Positions 1 to 8,727 of a stretch of 64,000 bases of DNA are shown here, piece by piece (the first letter of the stretch is position 1; every line of letters starts with the position of its first letter). The stretch lies in assembly GCF_002797595.1 (NCBI RefSeq), contig NZ_PGFE01000002.1, positions 628,337 to 692,336 of the forward strand, given 5' to 3'. The notes beneath the pieces are model-generated. The model was not told where the DNA came from. It ran no database searches and saw nothing but the letters and a program-made list of their open reading frames with translations. The DNA comes from Sediminihabitans luteus. Lineage in GTDB: Bacteria; Actinomycetota; Actinomycetes; Actinomycetales; Cellulomonadaceae. The position numbers and the translations under genes are program-made.

Positions 1-38
1 GGCGCGGGGGTCGTGGGATCGGTGGCGGCAGCGGGCAC
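1..38 (-). CDS. possible 5' end of an unidentified gene, cut by the window edge
   Basis: Reading leftward, a GTG at 38 follows a GGAG four or five bases upstream and opens a frame reading VPAAATDPTTPA to the edge. Only 12 codons are visible, so the product cannot be recognised. In related actinobacteria the genes after rluB and aroH are often tyrA (prephenate dehydrogenase), cmk and der. That makes tyrA a reasonable guess from context only. Confidence 0.3.
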   Translation of the reverse strand, partial: MPAAATDPTTPA

Positions 39-75
39 GGGGGCTCCAGGGGTCGGACGGACGGGAAGGACGCGC

Positions 76-93
76 GGGCGGCCTGGGCCGCCC
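76..93. terminator. small inverted repeat downstream of aroH
   Basis: Arms 76-83 and 86-93 are perfectly complementary (8 bp, or 7 bp with a 4-base loop). It lies between the aroH stop and the possible next start on the minus strand. No U-tract follows, so termination is only a possibility. Confidence 0.3.
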
Positions 94-173
94 CCGGAAG
101 GGTACCCGCAGGTGCCCGTGCGCGGCCGCGTGCGCCCGCGGCGTCCCGACCGCGGCGCACGGCGACCAGTGCC

Positions 174-209
174 TCTACGGAGAAGTGCCCTACCGAGAAG
201 TGCCCCTAC
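174..209. repeat. short direct repeat after aroH stop
   Basis: A 16-base unit containing GAGAAGTGCCC occurs twice in tandem with one substitution, and the beginning of a third copy runs into the aroH stop codon. Function unknown. Confidence 0.6.
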
Positions 210-568
210 TGAGCGATGTCGCGCCGCAGCGCGACCGCACCGTGCAGGTACACGTGCTGCACGTCCGCGCGCGCGACGTCGAGGTCGGCGTGCGCCATGA
301 GGCGCACCACGCGCGGCAGGGCGTGCGGCACGCCGATCTCGACCGCGCACATGAGCGGCACGTCGCCCAGGCCCATCTCGCGGGCCGCGGCGGCCGGGAA
401 GTCGGCGACGAGGTCGGGCGTGCAGGTGAAGAAGATCGAGATGAGCGACGCGGTGTCGACGTCGTTGGCGTCGAGCACCGCCTGCACGAGCTCGGTCGTG
501 CGCGCGAACAGGTGCTCGCGGTCGTCGACGTCGAGCTGCGTGGCCCCGCGGATCGCGCGGACCGCCAC
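206..568 (-). CDS. aroH: chorismate mutase, AroH type
   Basis: Predicted monofunctional AroH-fold chorismate mutase of 120 residues, converting chorismate to prephenate for phenylalanine and tyrosine synthesis in the cytoplasm. It follows the Bacillus subtilis enzyme along its whole length: the RAIRGAT start with Arg7, the TPDL segment, PLMCAVEIGVP with a Cys and Glu near 74-77, Arg near 89, and the HVYL segment whose Tyr (about 107) lines the active site. The start chosen is a GTG that overlaps the rluB stop in a TAGTG junction, implying translational coupling. It is the distal visible gene of the scpA-scpB-rluB-aroH run. Family assignment is firm; physiological regulation cannot be read here. 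Confidence 0.9.
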   Translation of the reverse strand: MAVRAIRGATQLDVDDREHLFARTTELVQAVLDANDVDTASLISIFFTCTPDLVADFPAAAAREMGLGDVPLMCAVEIGVPHALPRVVRLMAHADLDVARADVQHVYLHGAVALRRDIAQ

Positions 569-1407
569 TACAGGCCCACCTGCGCCATGAGCGAGCCGAG
601 CTCGTCGCGACCCAGCACGCGCGTCGTGCCGGGGCGCAGGTTGCCGAGCGCGATGGTGCCCACACGCGTGCGCACGAGCGCCGACACGGGGTGCCCGACC
701 TCCTCGAACATGCGACGCACGATCCGGTTGCGGCCGTCGTGGATCACGACCTCGACCATCGACTGGGTCGCGGTCGTGTCGACCACGCGGTACCCGTCGA
801 CCTTCGCGACGCCGTCCTCGAGCTCGACGCCGTGCTGCAGCACGTTCGCGAGGTTCCCCTTGACGCGACCCTCGACCGTCACGAGGTACGTCTTGGCGAC
901 CTCGTACTTGGGGTGCATGAGCCGGTTCGCGAGCTCGCCGTCGTTCGTCAGCAGGAGCAGGCCCTCGCTGTCGGCGTCGAGACGGCCCACGTGGAAGAGC
1001 CGCTCGGAGCGGTTCTGGATGAAGTCCGACACGGTCGAGCGGCCGTCCGGGTCGTCCATGGTCGACAGCACGCCGCGCGGCTTGTTGAACGCGAGCGTCA
1101 CGAGCGACGTGTCGAGCTGCACGCGCATGCCGTCGACGTGGATCTCCGCACCCTCGGGCTTGACGCGCACCCCGAGCTCGCGGACCACGACGCCGTCGAC
1201 CTGCACACGGCCGTCCTCGATGAGGCGCTCGCACGCGCGACGCGACCCGAGACCCGCCGAGGCGAGGATCTTCTGCAGCCGTACCCCGTCGGGCTCGTGG
1301 ACGTCGCGCGGCGGCTCGACGGCCCGTCGGGCCGGCTGCTTGCGCGCAGGTCGTGCGGACGTCGGGCGCCCGCCGGAGTTGCCTCGGCGGTGCGGGGTGG
1401 GGCTCAT
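568..1407 (-). CDS. rluB: ribosomal large subunit pseudouridine synthase, RluB/RsuA family
   Basis: 279-residue RNA pseudouridine synthase of the RsuA/RluB group, expected to isomerise a uridine in 23S rRNA. A basic N-terminal tail of about 40 residues precedes an S4 RNA-binding domain (VRLQKILASAGLGSRRACE). The catalytic domain follows, with the GRLDADSEGLLLL motif carrying the catalytic Asp, and the KTYLV and RNRIVRRMFE segments typical of the family. The ATG overlaps the scpB stop as ATGA, so translation is probably coupled. The position after scpA-scpB is a conserved bacterial arrangement. The exact target uridine is inferred from the family, not seen. Confidence 0.92.
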   Translation of the reverse strand: MSPTPHRRGNSGGRPTSARPARKQPARRAVEPPRDVHEPDGVRLQKILASAGLGSRRACERLIEDGRVQVDGVVVRELGVRVKPEGAEIHVDGMRVQLDTSLVTLAFNKPRGVLSTMDDPDGRSTVSDFIQNRSERLFHVGRLDADSEGLLLLTNDGELANRLMHPKYEVAKTYLVTVEGRVKGNLANVLQHGVELEDGVAKVDGYRVVDTTATQSMVEVVIHDGRNRIVRRMFEEVGHPVSALVRTRVGTIALGNLRPGTTRVLGRDELGSLMAQVGL

Positions 1408-2132
1408 GAGGGGGAAAGGTCCTTCGGTCGGTCGAACCCGTCGACGTCGTCGAGCGACGCCATGTCGGGCAGGTGCGGGGCCAGGGGCGGCAGCTCGTCG
1501 AGCGACGTGAACCCCATCCGCTCCAAGAAGTATCCCGTAGTCCCGTACTGGATCGCACCCGTGGACGGGTCCTGCCCCACCTCGGCGACGAGCCCGCGCG
1601 TCGTGAGGGTCCGCATCACGCCGTCCACGTTGACGCCGCGGACGGCGGAGACCTGACCCCGGGTGACCGGCTGGCGGTACGCGACCACGGACAGCGTCTC
1701 GAGCGCGGCCTGGGTCAGCCGCGCCGTCTGGCCCTCGAGCACGAACCGTCCGACGACGTCGCTGAACGCGGGCGCCGAGTACACGCGCCACCCTCCCCCG
1801 GCCTCGCGCACCTCGAAGCCGCGCGGACGTCCGCCGCGCTCGCCCCGGTACTCGGCCGCGAGCTCGCCCAGGAGCGCCTCGACCTCGTCGCGCGGCAGCG
1901 CGAGCGCCGACGCGAGCTGGACCGCGGGGATCGGCTCGTCGGCGACCATGAGGATCGCCTCGAGCGCTGCCGCGGGCCCGCCCGGCAGGTCGTGCGCGTC
2001 GAACGCGAGCTCGTCCGCGTCGGCGGGCACGACGGGTGCCCCGTCGTGCACTGCGGTCAGGTCCGACTCAGCGGTCGGGTCGGTCCCAGCGTTTGGGTCA
2101 GTCTCGGTGGTCAGGTCGGTCTCAGCGGTCAT
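1404..2132 (-). CDS. scpB: segregation and condensation protein B
   Basis: 242-residue ScpB, a winged-helix protein that binds the kleisin ScpA and with Smc forms the chromosome-organising condensin. About 45 acidic, Thr-rich residues precede the conserved core, which begins near AAALEAILMVADEPI. The second winged helix shows the diagnostic AALETLSVVAYRQPVTRGQV and the GYFLERMGF end. The ATG at 2132 lies inside the end of scpA (11-base overlap). A longer in-frame N-terminus exists but would run deeper into scpA. The gene ends overlapping rluB. No smc is in the window. Confidence 0.93.
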   Translation of the reverse strand: MTAETDLTTETDPNAGTDPTAESDLTAVHDGAPVVPADADELAFDAHDLPGGPAAALEAILMVADEPIPAVQLASALALPRDEVEALLGELAAEYRGERGGRPRGFEVREAGGGWRVYSAPAFSDVVGRFVLEGQTARLTQAALETLSVVAYRQPVTRGQVSAVRGVNVDGVMRTLTTRGLVAEVGQDPSTGAIQYGTTGYFLERMGFTSLDELPPLAPHLPDMASLDDVDGFDRPKDLSPS

Positions 2133-3090
2133 CGGCCTCGTCCTGCTTCTCGTCGTGCGGTGCGTGCTGGGGCCCGTCATCGACGTCCACACCCCCCGGC
2201 GGATCCTCGGCGCCGTCGAACTCCTCGAAGTCCGCGCCGGCGGGCGAGCCGCCCGGCCCGTCGTCCGACTCCCCAGTCCAGCGCACCGTGAGCTCGCCGA
2301 GCGCCTCGACCTGCTCGAAGCCCACGAGCGCCTGACGGAACAGCTCGAGCAGCGCGAGGAACCGCGCGACCACGACGCCCGGCTCGGCGCCCGCGGTGAG
2401 GCTCCGGAACGTCGCCGCGCCGTCGCGCCGCAGGTGCTCGACGACGATCTGCGCCTGCTCGCGCACGCTCACGACGGGCGCGTGCAGGTGCGCGAGGTCG
2501 ACGCCGGGCGGCGGCGCCTTGGGCTCGAGCGCGCGGGCCGCGAGCTGCGCGAGCTGGTCGGGCCCGATCTGCCACACGAGCTCGGGCAGCATGGCCGCGA
2601 GGTGCGGCTCGAGCTGCACCTGGCGCGGGAACCGGCGCCCCTCAGTCGCGAGCCGCTCCGCGACGATCCCCGCGACCTGCTTGTACGCGCGGTACTGCAG
2701 GAGCCGCGCGAAGAGCAGGTCGCGGGCCTCGAGCAGCTCGAGGTCCTCCGCGTCGTCGACCACGCCCGCGGGCAGCAGGCGTGCGGCCTTGAGGTCGAGC
2801 AGGGTCGCCGCGACCACGAGGAACTCGCTCGCGGTGCCGAGGTCCCACCCGAGCGTGCCGTCGGGCGCACGCTCGGCTGCCCGGATGTAGGCGATGAACT
2901 CGTCGGTGACCTGCCCGAGCGCGACCTCGGTGATGTCGAGGCGGTGCTTGGTGATGAGCGACAGCAGCAGGTCGAACGGTCCGGAGAAGTTCTCGAGGTG
3001 GACCTCGAACCCGCCCCGTGGGCTGCGAGGCTCCGGCGGGGTCGCGGTGTCGGACGTCGCCGGGCCGGGTGCCACGTCCACCGCGGTCAC
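2122..3090 (-). CDS. scpA: segregation and condensation protein A (kleisin)
   Basis: 322-residue ScpA, the kleisin bridging the Smc heads. The N-terminal domain begins FEVHLENFSGPFDLLLSLI and continues with the conserved KHRLDITEVAL segment. The C-terminal winged helix contains VRWT. The tail is highly acidic and extends past the usual family end. Start is GTG at 3090, 16 bases after the parA stop, so parA and scpA probably share a transcript. The stop lies inside scpB. Confidence 0.93.
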   Translation of the reverse strand: MTAVDVAPGPATSDTATPPEPRSPRGGFEVHLENFSGPFDLLLSLITKHRLDITEVALGQVTDEFIAYIRAAERAPDGTLGWDLGTASEFLVVAATLLDLKAARLLPAGVVDDAEDLELLEARDLLFARLLQYRAYKQVAGIVAERLATEGRRFPRQVQLEPHLAAMLPELVWQIGPDQLAQLAARALEPKAPPPGVDLAHLHAPVVSVREQAQIVVEHLRRDGAATFRSLTAGAEPGVVVARFLALLELFRQALVGFEQVEALGELTVRWTGESDDGPGGSPAGADFEEFDGAEDPPGGVDVDDGPQHAPHDEKQDEADDR

Positions 3091-3106
3091 GGGGTGGTCG
3101 CCACGG

Positions 3107-4012
3107 TCAGGCGACGCTGCCGCGCGAGACGAGCTCGCGCGCGAGGCGGCGGTACGACTCCGAGCCGGCGTGCGCGGGCGCGTACACGGTGATCGGCTCG
3201 GCCGCGACGGACGCGTCGGGGAACTTCACGGTGCGCGCGATGATGGTGTGCAGCAGCTGGTCGCCGAACGCCTCGTGCACGCGCGCGACGACCTCGCGCG
3301 AGTGCAGCGTGCGGGAGTCGTACATGGTCGGCAGGATACCGTCGACCTCGAGCCGCGGGTTGAGCCGGTCACGCACCTTGTCGATGGTCTCCACGAGCAG
3401 CGCGACGCCGCGCAGCGCGAAGAACTCGCACTCGAGCGGGATCAGCACGCCGTGCGCCGCGGTGAGCGCGTTGACGGTCAGCAGCCCCAGGGACGGCTGG
3501 CAGTCGACCAGGATCACGTCGTACTCGTCGGCGACGGGCCGCAGCACGCGCGAGAGCACCGACTCGCGGGCGACCTCGCCCACGAGCTGGACCTCGGCGG
3601 CCGACAGGTCGATGTTCGCGGGCAGCACGTCGAGCCCGTCGACGGCGGTGCCGACGATGATCTCCCGCACGTCGGCGTCGCGCTCCATCATGAGGTTGTA
3701 GACCGTGCGGTCCAGGCCGTGCGGGTTGACCCCGAGGCCGACGGACGCCGCGCCCTGCGGGTCGAAGTCGACGAGCAGCACGCGCCGCCCGTACTCCGCG
3801 AGCGCGGCACCCAGGTTGATCGTCGTGGTGGTCTTGCCCACGCCGCCCTTCTGGTTGCACATCGCGATGATGCGGGCGGGGCCGTGCTGCGCCAGCGGGG
3901 CCGGGACGGCGAAGTCGGGCATCGCCCGGCCCGCCGGGTCCAGGCGGACCTCGTCCGCGACGCGCACCTCGACACCCAGGGTGTCGCTCGTGATCTCGCT
4001 CGGGCTGCTCAC
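3107..4012 (-). CDS. parA: ParA-family chromosome partitioning ATPase
   Basis: 301-residue ParA/Soj-type ATPase. After a variable tail of about 45 residues comes the deviant Walker A motif KGGVGKTTT (about 55-63), then LLVDFDPQG and the VDCQPSLG switch segment. ParA proteins move or position DNA or protein cargo on the nucleoid. With scpA, scpB and xerD next door this looks like a segregation module, but no parB is adjacent, so an orphan ParA role is also possible. I start at GTG 4012 and not the upstream GTG 4021, because a TAGCGT -10 box ends exactly seven bases before 4012 and covers 4021. The mRNA is therefore probably leaderless. Confidence 0.88.
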   Translation of the reverse strand: MSSPSEITSDTLGVEVRVADEVRLDPAGRAMPDFAVPAPLAQHGPARIIAMCNQKGGVGKTTTTINLGAALAEYGRRVLLVDFDPQGAASVGLGVNPHGLDRTVYNLMMERDADVREIIVGTAVDGLDVLPANIDLSAAEVQLVGEVARESVLSRVLRPVADEYDVILVDCQPSLGLLTVNALTAAHGVLIPLECEFFALRGVALLVETIDKVRDRLNPRLEVDGILPTMYDSRTLHSREVVARVHEAFGDQLLHTIIARTVKFPDASVAAEPITVYAPAHAGSESYRRLARELVSRGSVA

Positions 4013-4019
4013 GCTCGTC

Positions 4020-4025
4020 ACGCTA
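4020..4025 (-). promoter_or_regulatory. -10 box of parA, leaderless type
   Basis: TAGCGT on the minus strand, seven bases before GTG 4012. Matches the TANNNT box of leaderless actinobacterial genes. No good -35 is visible. Confidence 0.55.
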
Positions 4026-4073
4026 CAACAGGGCTCACGCTCCGCCTCCGGGGCGGCCCGGCGCGCCGCGGGA

Positions 4074-5090
4074 TCAGCCGCGGGCGCGCGGGTGCGCCGA
4101 CGCGTAGACCTCGCGCAGCGTGTCGGGAGTGACGAGCGTGTAGATCTGCGTCGTGGTGACCGACGCGTGGCCGAGGAGCTCCTGCACGACGCGCACGTCG
4201 GCACCGCCCGCGAGCAGGTGGGTCGCGAACGAGTGCCGCAGCGTGTGCGGGGAGATCCGGTCCGGGTCGTCGATGCCCGAGCGTCGGGCGGCCTCACGCA
4301 GCACCGCCCACGCGCTCTGCCGCGAGAGCCGCGCGCCGCGCGTGTTGAGGAACAGCGCGGGCGTGCCGGTCCCGCGCGCCGCGAGGTCGGGACGCCCGCG
4401 CACGAGGTACGCCTCGAGCGCTCGGCACGCGAACGACCCGACGGGCACGACGCGCTCCTTGCTGCCCTTGCCGAACAGCCGCACGGCGCCCCGCTCGAGG
4501 TCCAGGTCGTCGACGTCGAGGCTCACGGCCTCCGAGATCCGGGCGCCGGTCGAGTACACGAGCTCCAGGAGCGCGCCGTCGCGCAACGGCGCGGCGCCCT
4601 CGCCCTCCTTCGCGGCCGTGAGGATCATCTCGACCTCACGCGTCGAGACGGCCTTGGGCAGTCGGCGTGCCTGGGCGGGGGCGCGCACGTCCGCGGTGGG
4701 GTCGCTCGCGGCCGTGCCCTCGGCCGCGCAGAAGCGGTGGAAGCCGCGCACGGCGGCGAGCGCCCGGGCCGAGGACGCGGGCGAGAGGGCGCTGCCGCCG
4801 TCCGACCCCGAGCGCAGGGCGACGACGTAGTCGGTCACGTCCTGCTCGACGACGGCGGCGACGTCGTCCCGCCCGCCGGTCGCGAGGTAGCGCGCGTACC
4901 GCGCGAGGTCGCGGCGGTACGCGGCGAGGGTGTTGCCGGACAGCCCGCGCTCGACCGCGAGGTGCGCGAGGTATCCGTCGAGGGCGACGCGCAGCCGGGC
5001 CGGGAGCTCGTCCGCGGCGGTGTCGGGCGCAGCGGCGTCACCGGGCAGGACGTCGTCGGGCAGGACGTCGTCGTCCGGGGCGGGCGGCAC
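4074..5090 (-). CDS. xerD: XerD-type tyrosine recombinase
   Basis: 338-residue site-specific recombinase of the XerC/XerD group, expected to resolve chromosome dimers at dif near the terminus. About 25 acidic residues precede the SAM-like core-binding domain ([19 protein letters not shown], a XerD-style sequence). The catalytic domain holds the full set: Arg in STGARISE, Lys in [22 protein letters not shown] with His and Arg, LGHAS with His, and the nucleophile in TQIYT. GTG 5090 begins two bases past the ctaB stop. The order xerD-parA-scpA-scpB is common in actinobacteria and favours XerD over XerC. The dif site is not in the window. Confidence 0.9.
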   Translation of the reverse strand: MPPAPDDDVLPDDVLPGDAAAPDTAADELPARLRVALDGYLAHLAVERGLSGNTLAAYRRDLARYARYLATGGRDDVAAVVEQDVTDYVVALRSGSDGGSALSPASSARALAAVRGFHRFCAAEGTAASDPTADVRAPAQARRLPKAVSTREVEMILTAAKEGEGAAPLRDGALLELVYSTGARISEAVSLDVDDLDLERGAVRLFGKGSKERVVPVGSFACRALEAYLVRGRPDLAARGTGTPALFLNTRGARLSRQSAWAVLREAARRSGIDDPDRISPHTLRHSFATHLLAGGADVRVVQELLGHASVTTTQIYTLVTPDTLREVYASAHPRARG

Positions 5091-5092
5091 GC

Positions 5093-6061
5093 TCAGCCGA
5101 GCAGCGGCGAGAACGGCAGGAACACGTCGACCGCGACGGCCACGAACAGCAGGGTCAGGTAGGTGATCGACGCGTGGAAGACCTTCATGGCGTGGAGCTT
5201 GCCGCGCTCGGGGTGCTCGGCGCGGCGGAGCATCGCGACGCACGCGACGAGGAACCAGGCGCCGAGGCCGAGCGCGACGACCGTGTAGACCCAGGTCATG
5301 CCGGCCAGGGGCACGAGCGCGAGCGAGCTGAGGATCATGGCGACCGTGTACGCGATCATCTCGCGGGCTACGCGCGTCGAGTCGGCGACCACGGGGAGCA
5401 TCGGGACGCCCGCGGTGCGGTAGTCGGCCTTGAACTTGATCGACAGCGGCCAGTAGTGCGGCGGGGTCCAGAAGAAGATCACGGCGAACAGCGCGACCGC
5501 GCTCCAGCTCACGCCGCCGTCGACCGCGGCCCAGCCGATGAACACGGGCATGCAGCCCGCGACGCCGCCCCAGACGATGTTCTGCGACGTACGGCGCTTG
5601 AGCAGCATCGTGTAGCCGACCACGTACATCGCGATCGCGGCGAGCGTGAGCCACACCGTGGCCGCGTTGACGAGGAGGCCGAACCACACGAGCGAGGCGA
5701 CGCCGAGGACGCTCGCGAACACGAGGGCCGCGGTGGGCGTGACCTCCCCCGTCACGAGCGGACGCCGCTTGGTGCGGTTCATGACCTCGTCGATGTCGCG
5801 GTCGAGGTAGCAGTTGAACACGTTCGCGGACGCCGCGGCCGCGGCCCCGCCGACGAGCGTCGCGAGCACGAGCCACAGGTCGGGCAGGCCGCCCTCGGCG
5901 AGGATCATGGTCGGCAGGGTCGTCACGAGCAGCAGCTCGATGATGCGCGGCTTGGTCAGCGCGACGTACGCACCGACCCGTCCACGCCACCCGGGAGTGC
6001 GGGTCGGGGCCGGGGACGCCGGGCCGCGCGTCCCGCTCGTGGCGGCGCCGAGGTCGTCCAT
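5093..6061 (-). CDS. ctaB: protoheme IX farnesyltransferase (heme O synthase)
   Basis: 322-residue integral membrane UbiA-family prenyltransferase that adds farnesyl to heme B to give heme O for cytochrome oxidase. About nine hydrophobic segments are visible. The two Asp-rich prenyl-diphosphate motifs are present: [18 protein letters not shown] with KRRPLVTG after it, and [16 protein letters not shown] 6061 is chosen. An in-frame GTG at 6085 would add eight residues and neither has a strong ribosome binding site. It is divergent from tkt, as in many actinobacteria where ctaB and tkt flank one control region. Confidence 0.93.
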   Translation of the reverse strand: MDDLGAATSGTRGPASPAPTRTPGWRGRVGAYVALTKPRIIELLLVTTLPTMILAEGGLPDLWLVLATLVGGAAAAASANVFNCYLDRDIDEVMNRTKRRPLVTGEVTPTAALVFASVLGVASLVWFGLLVNAATVWLTLAAIAMYVVGYTMLLKRRTSQNIVWGGVAGCMPVFIGWAAVDGGVSWSAVALFAVIFFWTPPHYWPLSIKFKADYRTAGVPMLPVVADSTRVAREMIAYTVAMILSSLALVPLAGMTWVYTVVALGLGAWFLVACVAMLRRAEHPERGKLHAMKVFHASITYLTLLFVAVAVDVFLPFSPLLG

Positions 6062-6160
6062 CGGTGCCTGGCTCGTGGTGTGCACGCGCTGGGGGTTCCG
6101 TTCTGCGTCGGAGTTCCGGCCGGCCGGCCGGGGGCCGTACCGCGCCTGGGCGATCGACCC

Positions 6161-6166
6161 ATCGTA
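6161..6166 (-). promoter_or_regulatory. candidate -10 box for ctaB
   Basis: TACGAT (TANNNT type) on the minus strand about 100 bases before the ctaB start, giving a leader of roughly 90 bases. No convincing -35. Confidence 0.35.
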
Positions 6167-6283
6167 CGTCCGTGACCACGCCCCCGCGCCCCTCGGAGGG
6201 GTGCCCGGGGTGTGAGATCCGCCCGATCCCTCACAAACGCTCCACCCTGCGGGCACCCCCGGGCCGCAGCCGCACGGCGTGTA

Positions 6284-6289
6284 TAGGCT
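6284..6289 (+). promoter_or_regulatory. candidate -10 box for tkt operon
   Basis: TAGGCT, preceded by TA, sits in the ctaB-tkt spacer about 170 bases before the tkt start. It is the best TANNNT box on this strand there. The -35 is not recognisable. Confidence 0.4.
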
Positions 6290-6369
6290 GGACGTGCAAC
6301 CGGCGACGACCTGCTCCCCCTGCCTCCCGAGGGCCACGACCCTCGACGAGCCCGGGCACGTGTCCTCCC

Positions 6370-6446
6370 CCGGACGACGCCAGAGCGTCGCCGGGCGTCG
6401 TCCGGCGGCTCCGAAGTGTGCAGACGGTCCCGGCCCCGCCCGGGAC
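6370..6446 (+). other. two stem-loops in the tkt leader
   Basis: The first pairs 6370-6381 with 6394-6405 (12 perfect bp, 12-base loop). The second pairs 6427-6432 with 6441-6446, just before the AAAGAGG ribosome binding site at about 6450-6456. They could shape tkt expression. No known riboswitch class is recognised. Confidence 0.45.
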
Positions 6447-6460
6447 GGGAAAGAGGTTCG

Positions 6461-8623
6461 GTGAACGCGTTCGACCCGGCAATCTCGCCGCTGGACTGGT
6501 CCGAGCTCGACGACCAGGCGGTCAAGACCATCAAGGCTCTCGCGGCGGACGCCGTCGAGAAGGTCGGCAACGGGCACCCCGGGACCGCGATCTCCCTCGC
6601 GCCCGCCGCGTACCTGCTGTTCCAGAAGACGATGCGCCACGACCCCGCCGACCCGCACTGGGTCGGTCGTGACCGGTTCGTGCTGTCCGCGGGCCACTCG
6701 TCCCTGACGATCTACCTCCAGCTGTTCCTCGCGGGCTACGGCCTCGAGATGGAGGACATCGCCGCGCTGCGCACCTGGGGCTCGAAGACCCCCGGCCACC
6801 CGGAGTTCCGCCACACCGCGGGCGTCGAGATCACCACGGGCCCGCTCGGCCAGGGCCTGGCCTCGTCGGTCGGCTTCGCGATGGCGGCCCGCCGCGAGCG
6901 CGGTCTGCTCGACCCCGACGCCGCGCCCGGCGAGAGCCCGTTCGACCACCACGTGTACGTGATCGCGTCCGACGGCGACCTGCAGGAGGGCGTGACCTCC
7001 GAGGCGTCGTCGATCGCCGGCCACCAGCAGCTCGGCAACCTCGTCGTGATCTGGGACGACAACAAGATCTCGATCGAGGACGACACCGACATCGCGTTCA
7101 CCGAGGACGTCCTCGCACGCTACGAGGCCTACGGCTGGCACACCCAGCGCGTGGACTGGACCAACGGCGGCACGGGCTACGACGAGGACGTGCACGGCCT
7201 CGCCGCGGCGCTCGACGCCGCGAAGGCCGAGACCGGCAAGCCGTCGATCATCGCCCTGCGCACGATCATCGGCTACCCGTCGCCGACCAAGCAGAACACC
7301 GGTGGCATCCACGGCTCGGCCATGGGCGCCGACGAGGTCGCGGGCCTCAAGGTCGCGCTCGGGCTCGACCCCGAGCAGTCGTTCGCGATCGCGGACGACG
7401 TCCTGGCGCACACCCGCGCGGTCGCGCAGCACCAGTCGGCGCAGCGCGAGGCGTGGGAGACCGCGTTCGCCGCGTGGAAGACCGCGACGCCCGCCGGCGC
7501 GGCGCTGCTCGAGCGGCTCACGGCGCACGAGCTGCCCGAGGGCTGGACCGACTCCCTGCCCGTGTTCGAGGCCAGCGCCAAGGGCGTGGCCACGCGCGCG
7601 GCGTCCGGCAAGGTGCTCACCGCGCTCGCCGACACCCTGCCCGAGCTCTGGGGCGGCTCGGCCGACCTCGCCGGGTCGAACAACACCACGATGGACGGCG
7701 AGCCGTCGTTCGTCCCGGTCGAGCACGCGACCAAGAAGTTCCCGGGCCACGAGTACGGGCGCACGCTGCACTTCGGGATCCGCGAGCACGCGATGGGCTC
7801 GATCCTCAACGGGATCGTGCTGCACGGCCTCACGCGCCCGTACGGCGGCACGTTCCTGCAGTTCTCCGACTACATGCGCGCCTCGGTCCGGCTCGCCGCG
7901 CTCATGGAGATCCCGTCGACGTTCGTGTGGACGCACGACTCGATCGGCCTCGGCGAGGACGGCCCGACGCACCAGCCGATCGAGCACCTGGCGGCGCTGC
8001 GCGCGATCCCGGGCCTCGACGTCGTGCGCCCCGCCGACGCCAACGAGACCGCGTGGGCGTGGCGCACGATCCTCGAGAACACCGCGAACCCCGCGGGCCT
8101 GATCCTCACGCGCCAGAACGTGCCCACGTTCGAGCGGGCGGACGCCGCGGCCGACGCCGCCGGGTTCGCGCGGGGCGCCTACGTGCTCCGCGACACCGAG
8201 GGCACGCCCGACGTCGTGCTCGTCGGCACGGGCTCCGAGGTCCAGCTCGCGGTCGAGGCGAGCGAGGCCCTCGCCGCCGACGGGATCGCCGCGCGCGTCG
8301 TGTCGATGCCGTGCCGCGAGTGGTTCGACGCCCAGGACGCCGGGTACCGCGAGCAGGTGCTGCCCGCCGCGGTGCGCGCCCGCGTGTCCGTCGAGGCGGG
8401 CATCCGCCAGGGCTGGCACGAGATCGTCGGCGACGCCGGCCGCACCGTGAGCATCGAGCACTACGGCGCGTCGGCCGACGCCGAGACGCTCTACCGCGAG
8501 TTCGGCATCACGGCCGAGGCCGTCGCCGACGCCGCACGCGCGTCGATCGCCGCGGCCCGCGAGGGCGTCGCGCCCGGCGCGTCCGCGCAGCCCTCGCAGG
8601 GCGGCACGGCCGACCAGGCCTGA
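6461..8623 (+). CDS. tkt: transketolase
   Basis: 720-residue thiamine-diphosphate transketolase moving two-carbon units between ketose and aldose phosphates in the non-oxidative pentose phosphate pathway. N-terminal signatures include [14 protein letters not shown] and the TTGPLGQG loop. The ThDP/metal motif is [13 protein letters not shown] near residue 168, and the NTGGIHG segment follows. The central domain has [13 protein letters not shown] with the catalytic Glu region and [19 protein letters not shown] 6461 follows AAAGAGG. It opens the tkt-tal-zwf-opcA-pgl operon. The downstream hairpin before tal may partly separate it. Confidence 0.96.
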   Translation: MNAFDPAISPLDWSELDDQAVKTIKALAADAVEKVGNGHPGTAISLAPAAYLLFQKTMRHDPADPHWVGRDRFVLSAGHSSLTIYLQLFLAGYGLEMEDIAALRTWGSKTPGHPEFRHTAGVEITTGPLGQGLASSVGFAMAARRERGLLDPDAAPGESPFDHHVYVIASDGDLQEGVTSEASSIAGHQQLGNLVVIWDDNKISIEDDTDIAFTEDVLARYEAYGWHTQRVDWTNGGTGYDEDVHGLAAALDAAKAETGKPSIIALRTIIGYPSPTKQNTGGIHGSAMGADEVAGLKVALGLDPEQSFAIADDVLAHTRAVAQHQSAQREAWETAFAAWKTATPAGAALLERLTAHELPEGWTDSLPVFEASAKGVATRAASGKVLTALADTLPELWGGSADLAGSNNTTMDGEPSFVPVEHATKKFPGHEYGRTLHFGIREHAMGSILNGIVLHGLTRPYGGTFLQFSDYMRASVRLAALMEIPSTFVWTHDSIGLGEDGPTHQPIEHLAALRAIPGLDVVRPADANETAWAWRTILENTANPAGLILTRQNVPTFERADAAADAAGFARGAYVLRDTEGTPDVVLVGTGSEVQLAVEASEALAADGIAARVVSMPCREWFDAQDAGYREQVLPAAVRARVSVEAGIRQGWHEIVGDAGRTVSIEHYGASADAETLYREFGITAEAVADAARASIAAAREGVAPGASAQPSQGGTADQA

Positions 8624-8630
8624 GGCTAGA

Positions 8631-8660
8631 CCCGGGGGCGGGCGGAGTCCCGCCCCCGGG
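8631..8660. terminator. inverted repeat between tkt and tal
   Basis: Arms 8631-8642 and 8649-8660 are perfect complements (12 bp, 6-base loop), eight bases after the tkt stop. No U-tract. Because tal continues on the same strand, this may be an attenuator or mRNA-stabilising hairpin, not a full terminator. Confidence 0.6.
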
Positions 8661-8727
8661 ACCGCCGGGCGGCCACCGCCTGCCCGACGGCATGCACACG
8701 CAGATCCGCACCGAGGGAAGGCGCAGC

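Noticed and set aside
4019-4021. GTG 4021 as the parA start
   Set aside because: It lies inside the TAGCGT -10 box and has no ribosome binding site; GTG 4012 is exactly seven bases after the box.
5093-8461. A very long open frame on the minus strand running through ctaB and on across the whole of tkt
   Set aside because: Only the ctaB part has family motifs. The tkt part is antisense, rich in Arg/Val/Gly, as expected from third-position GC bias.
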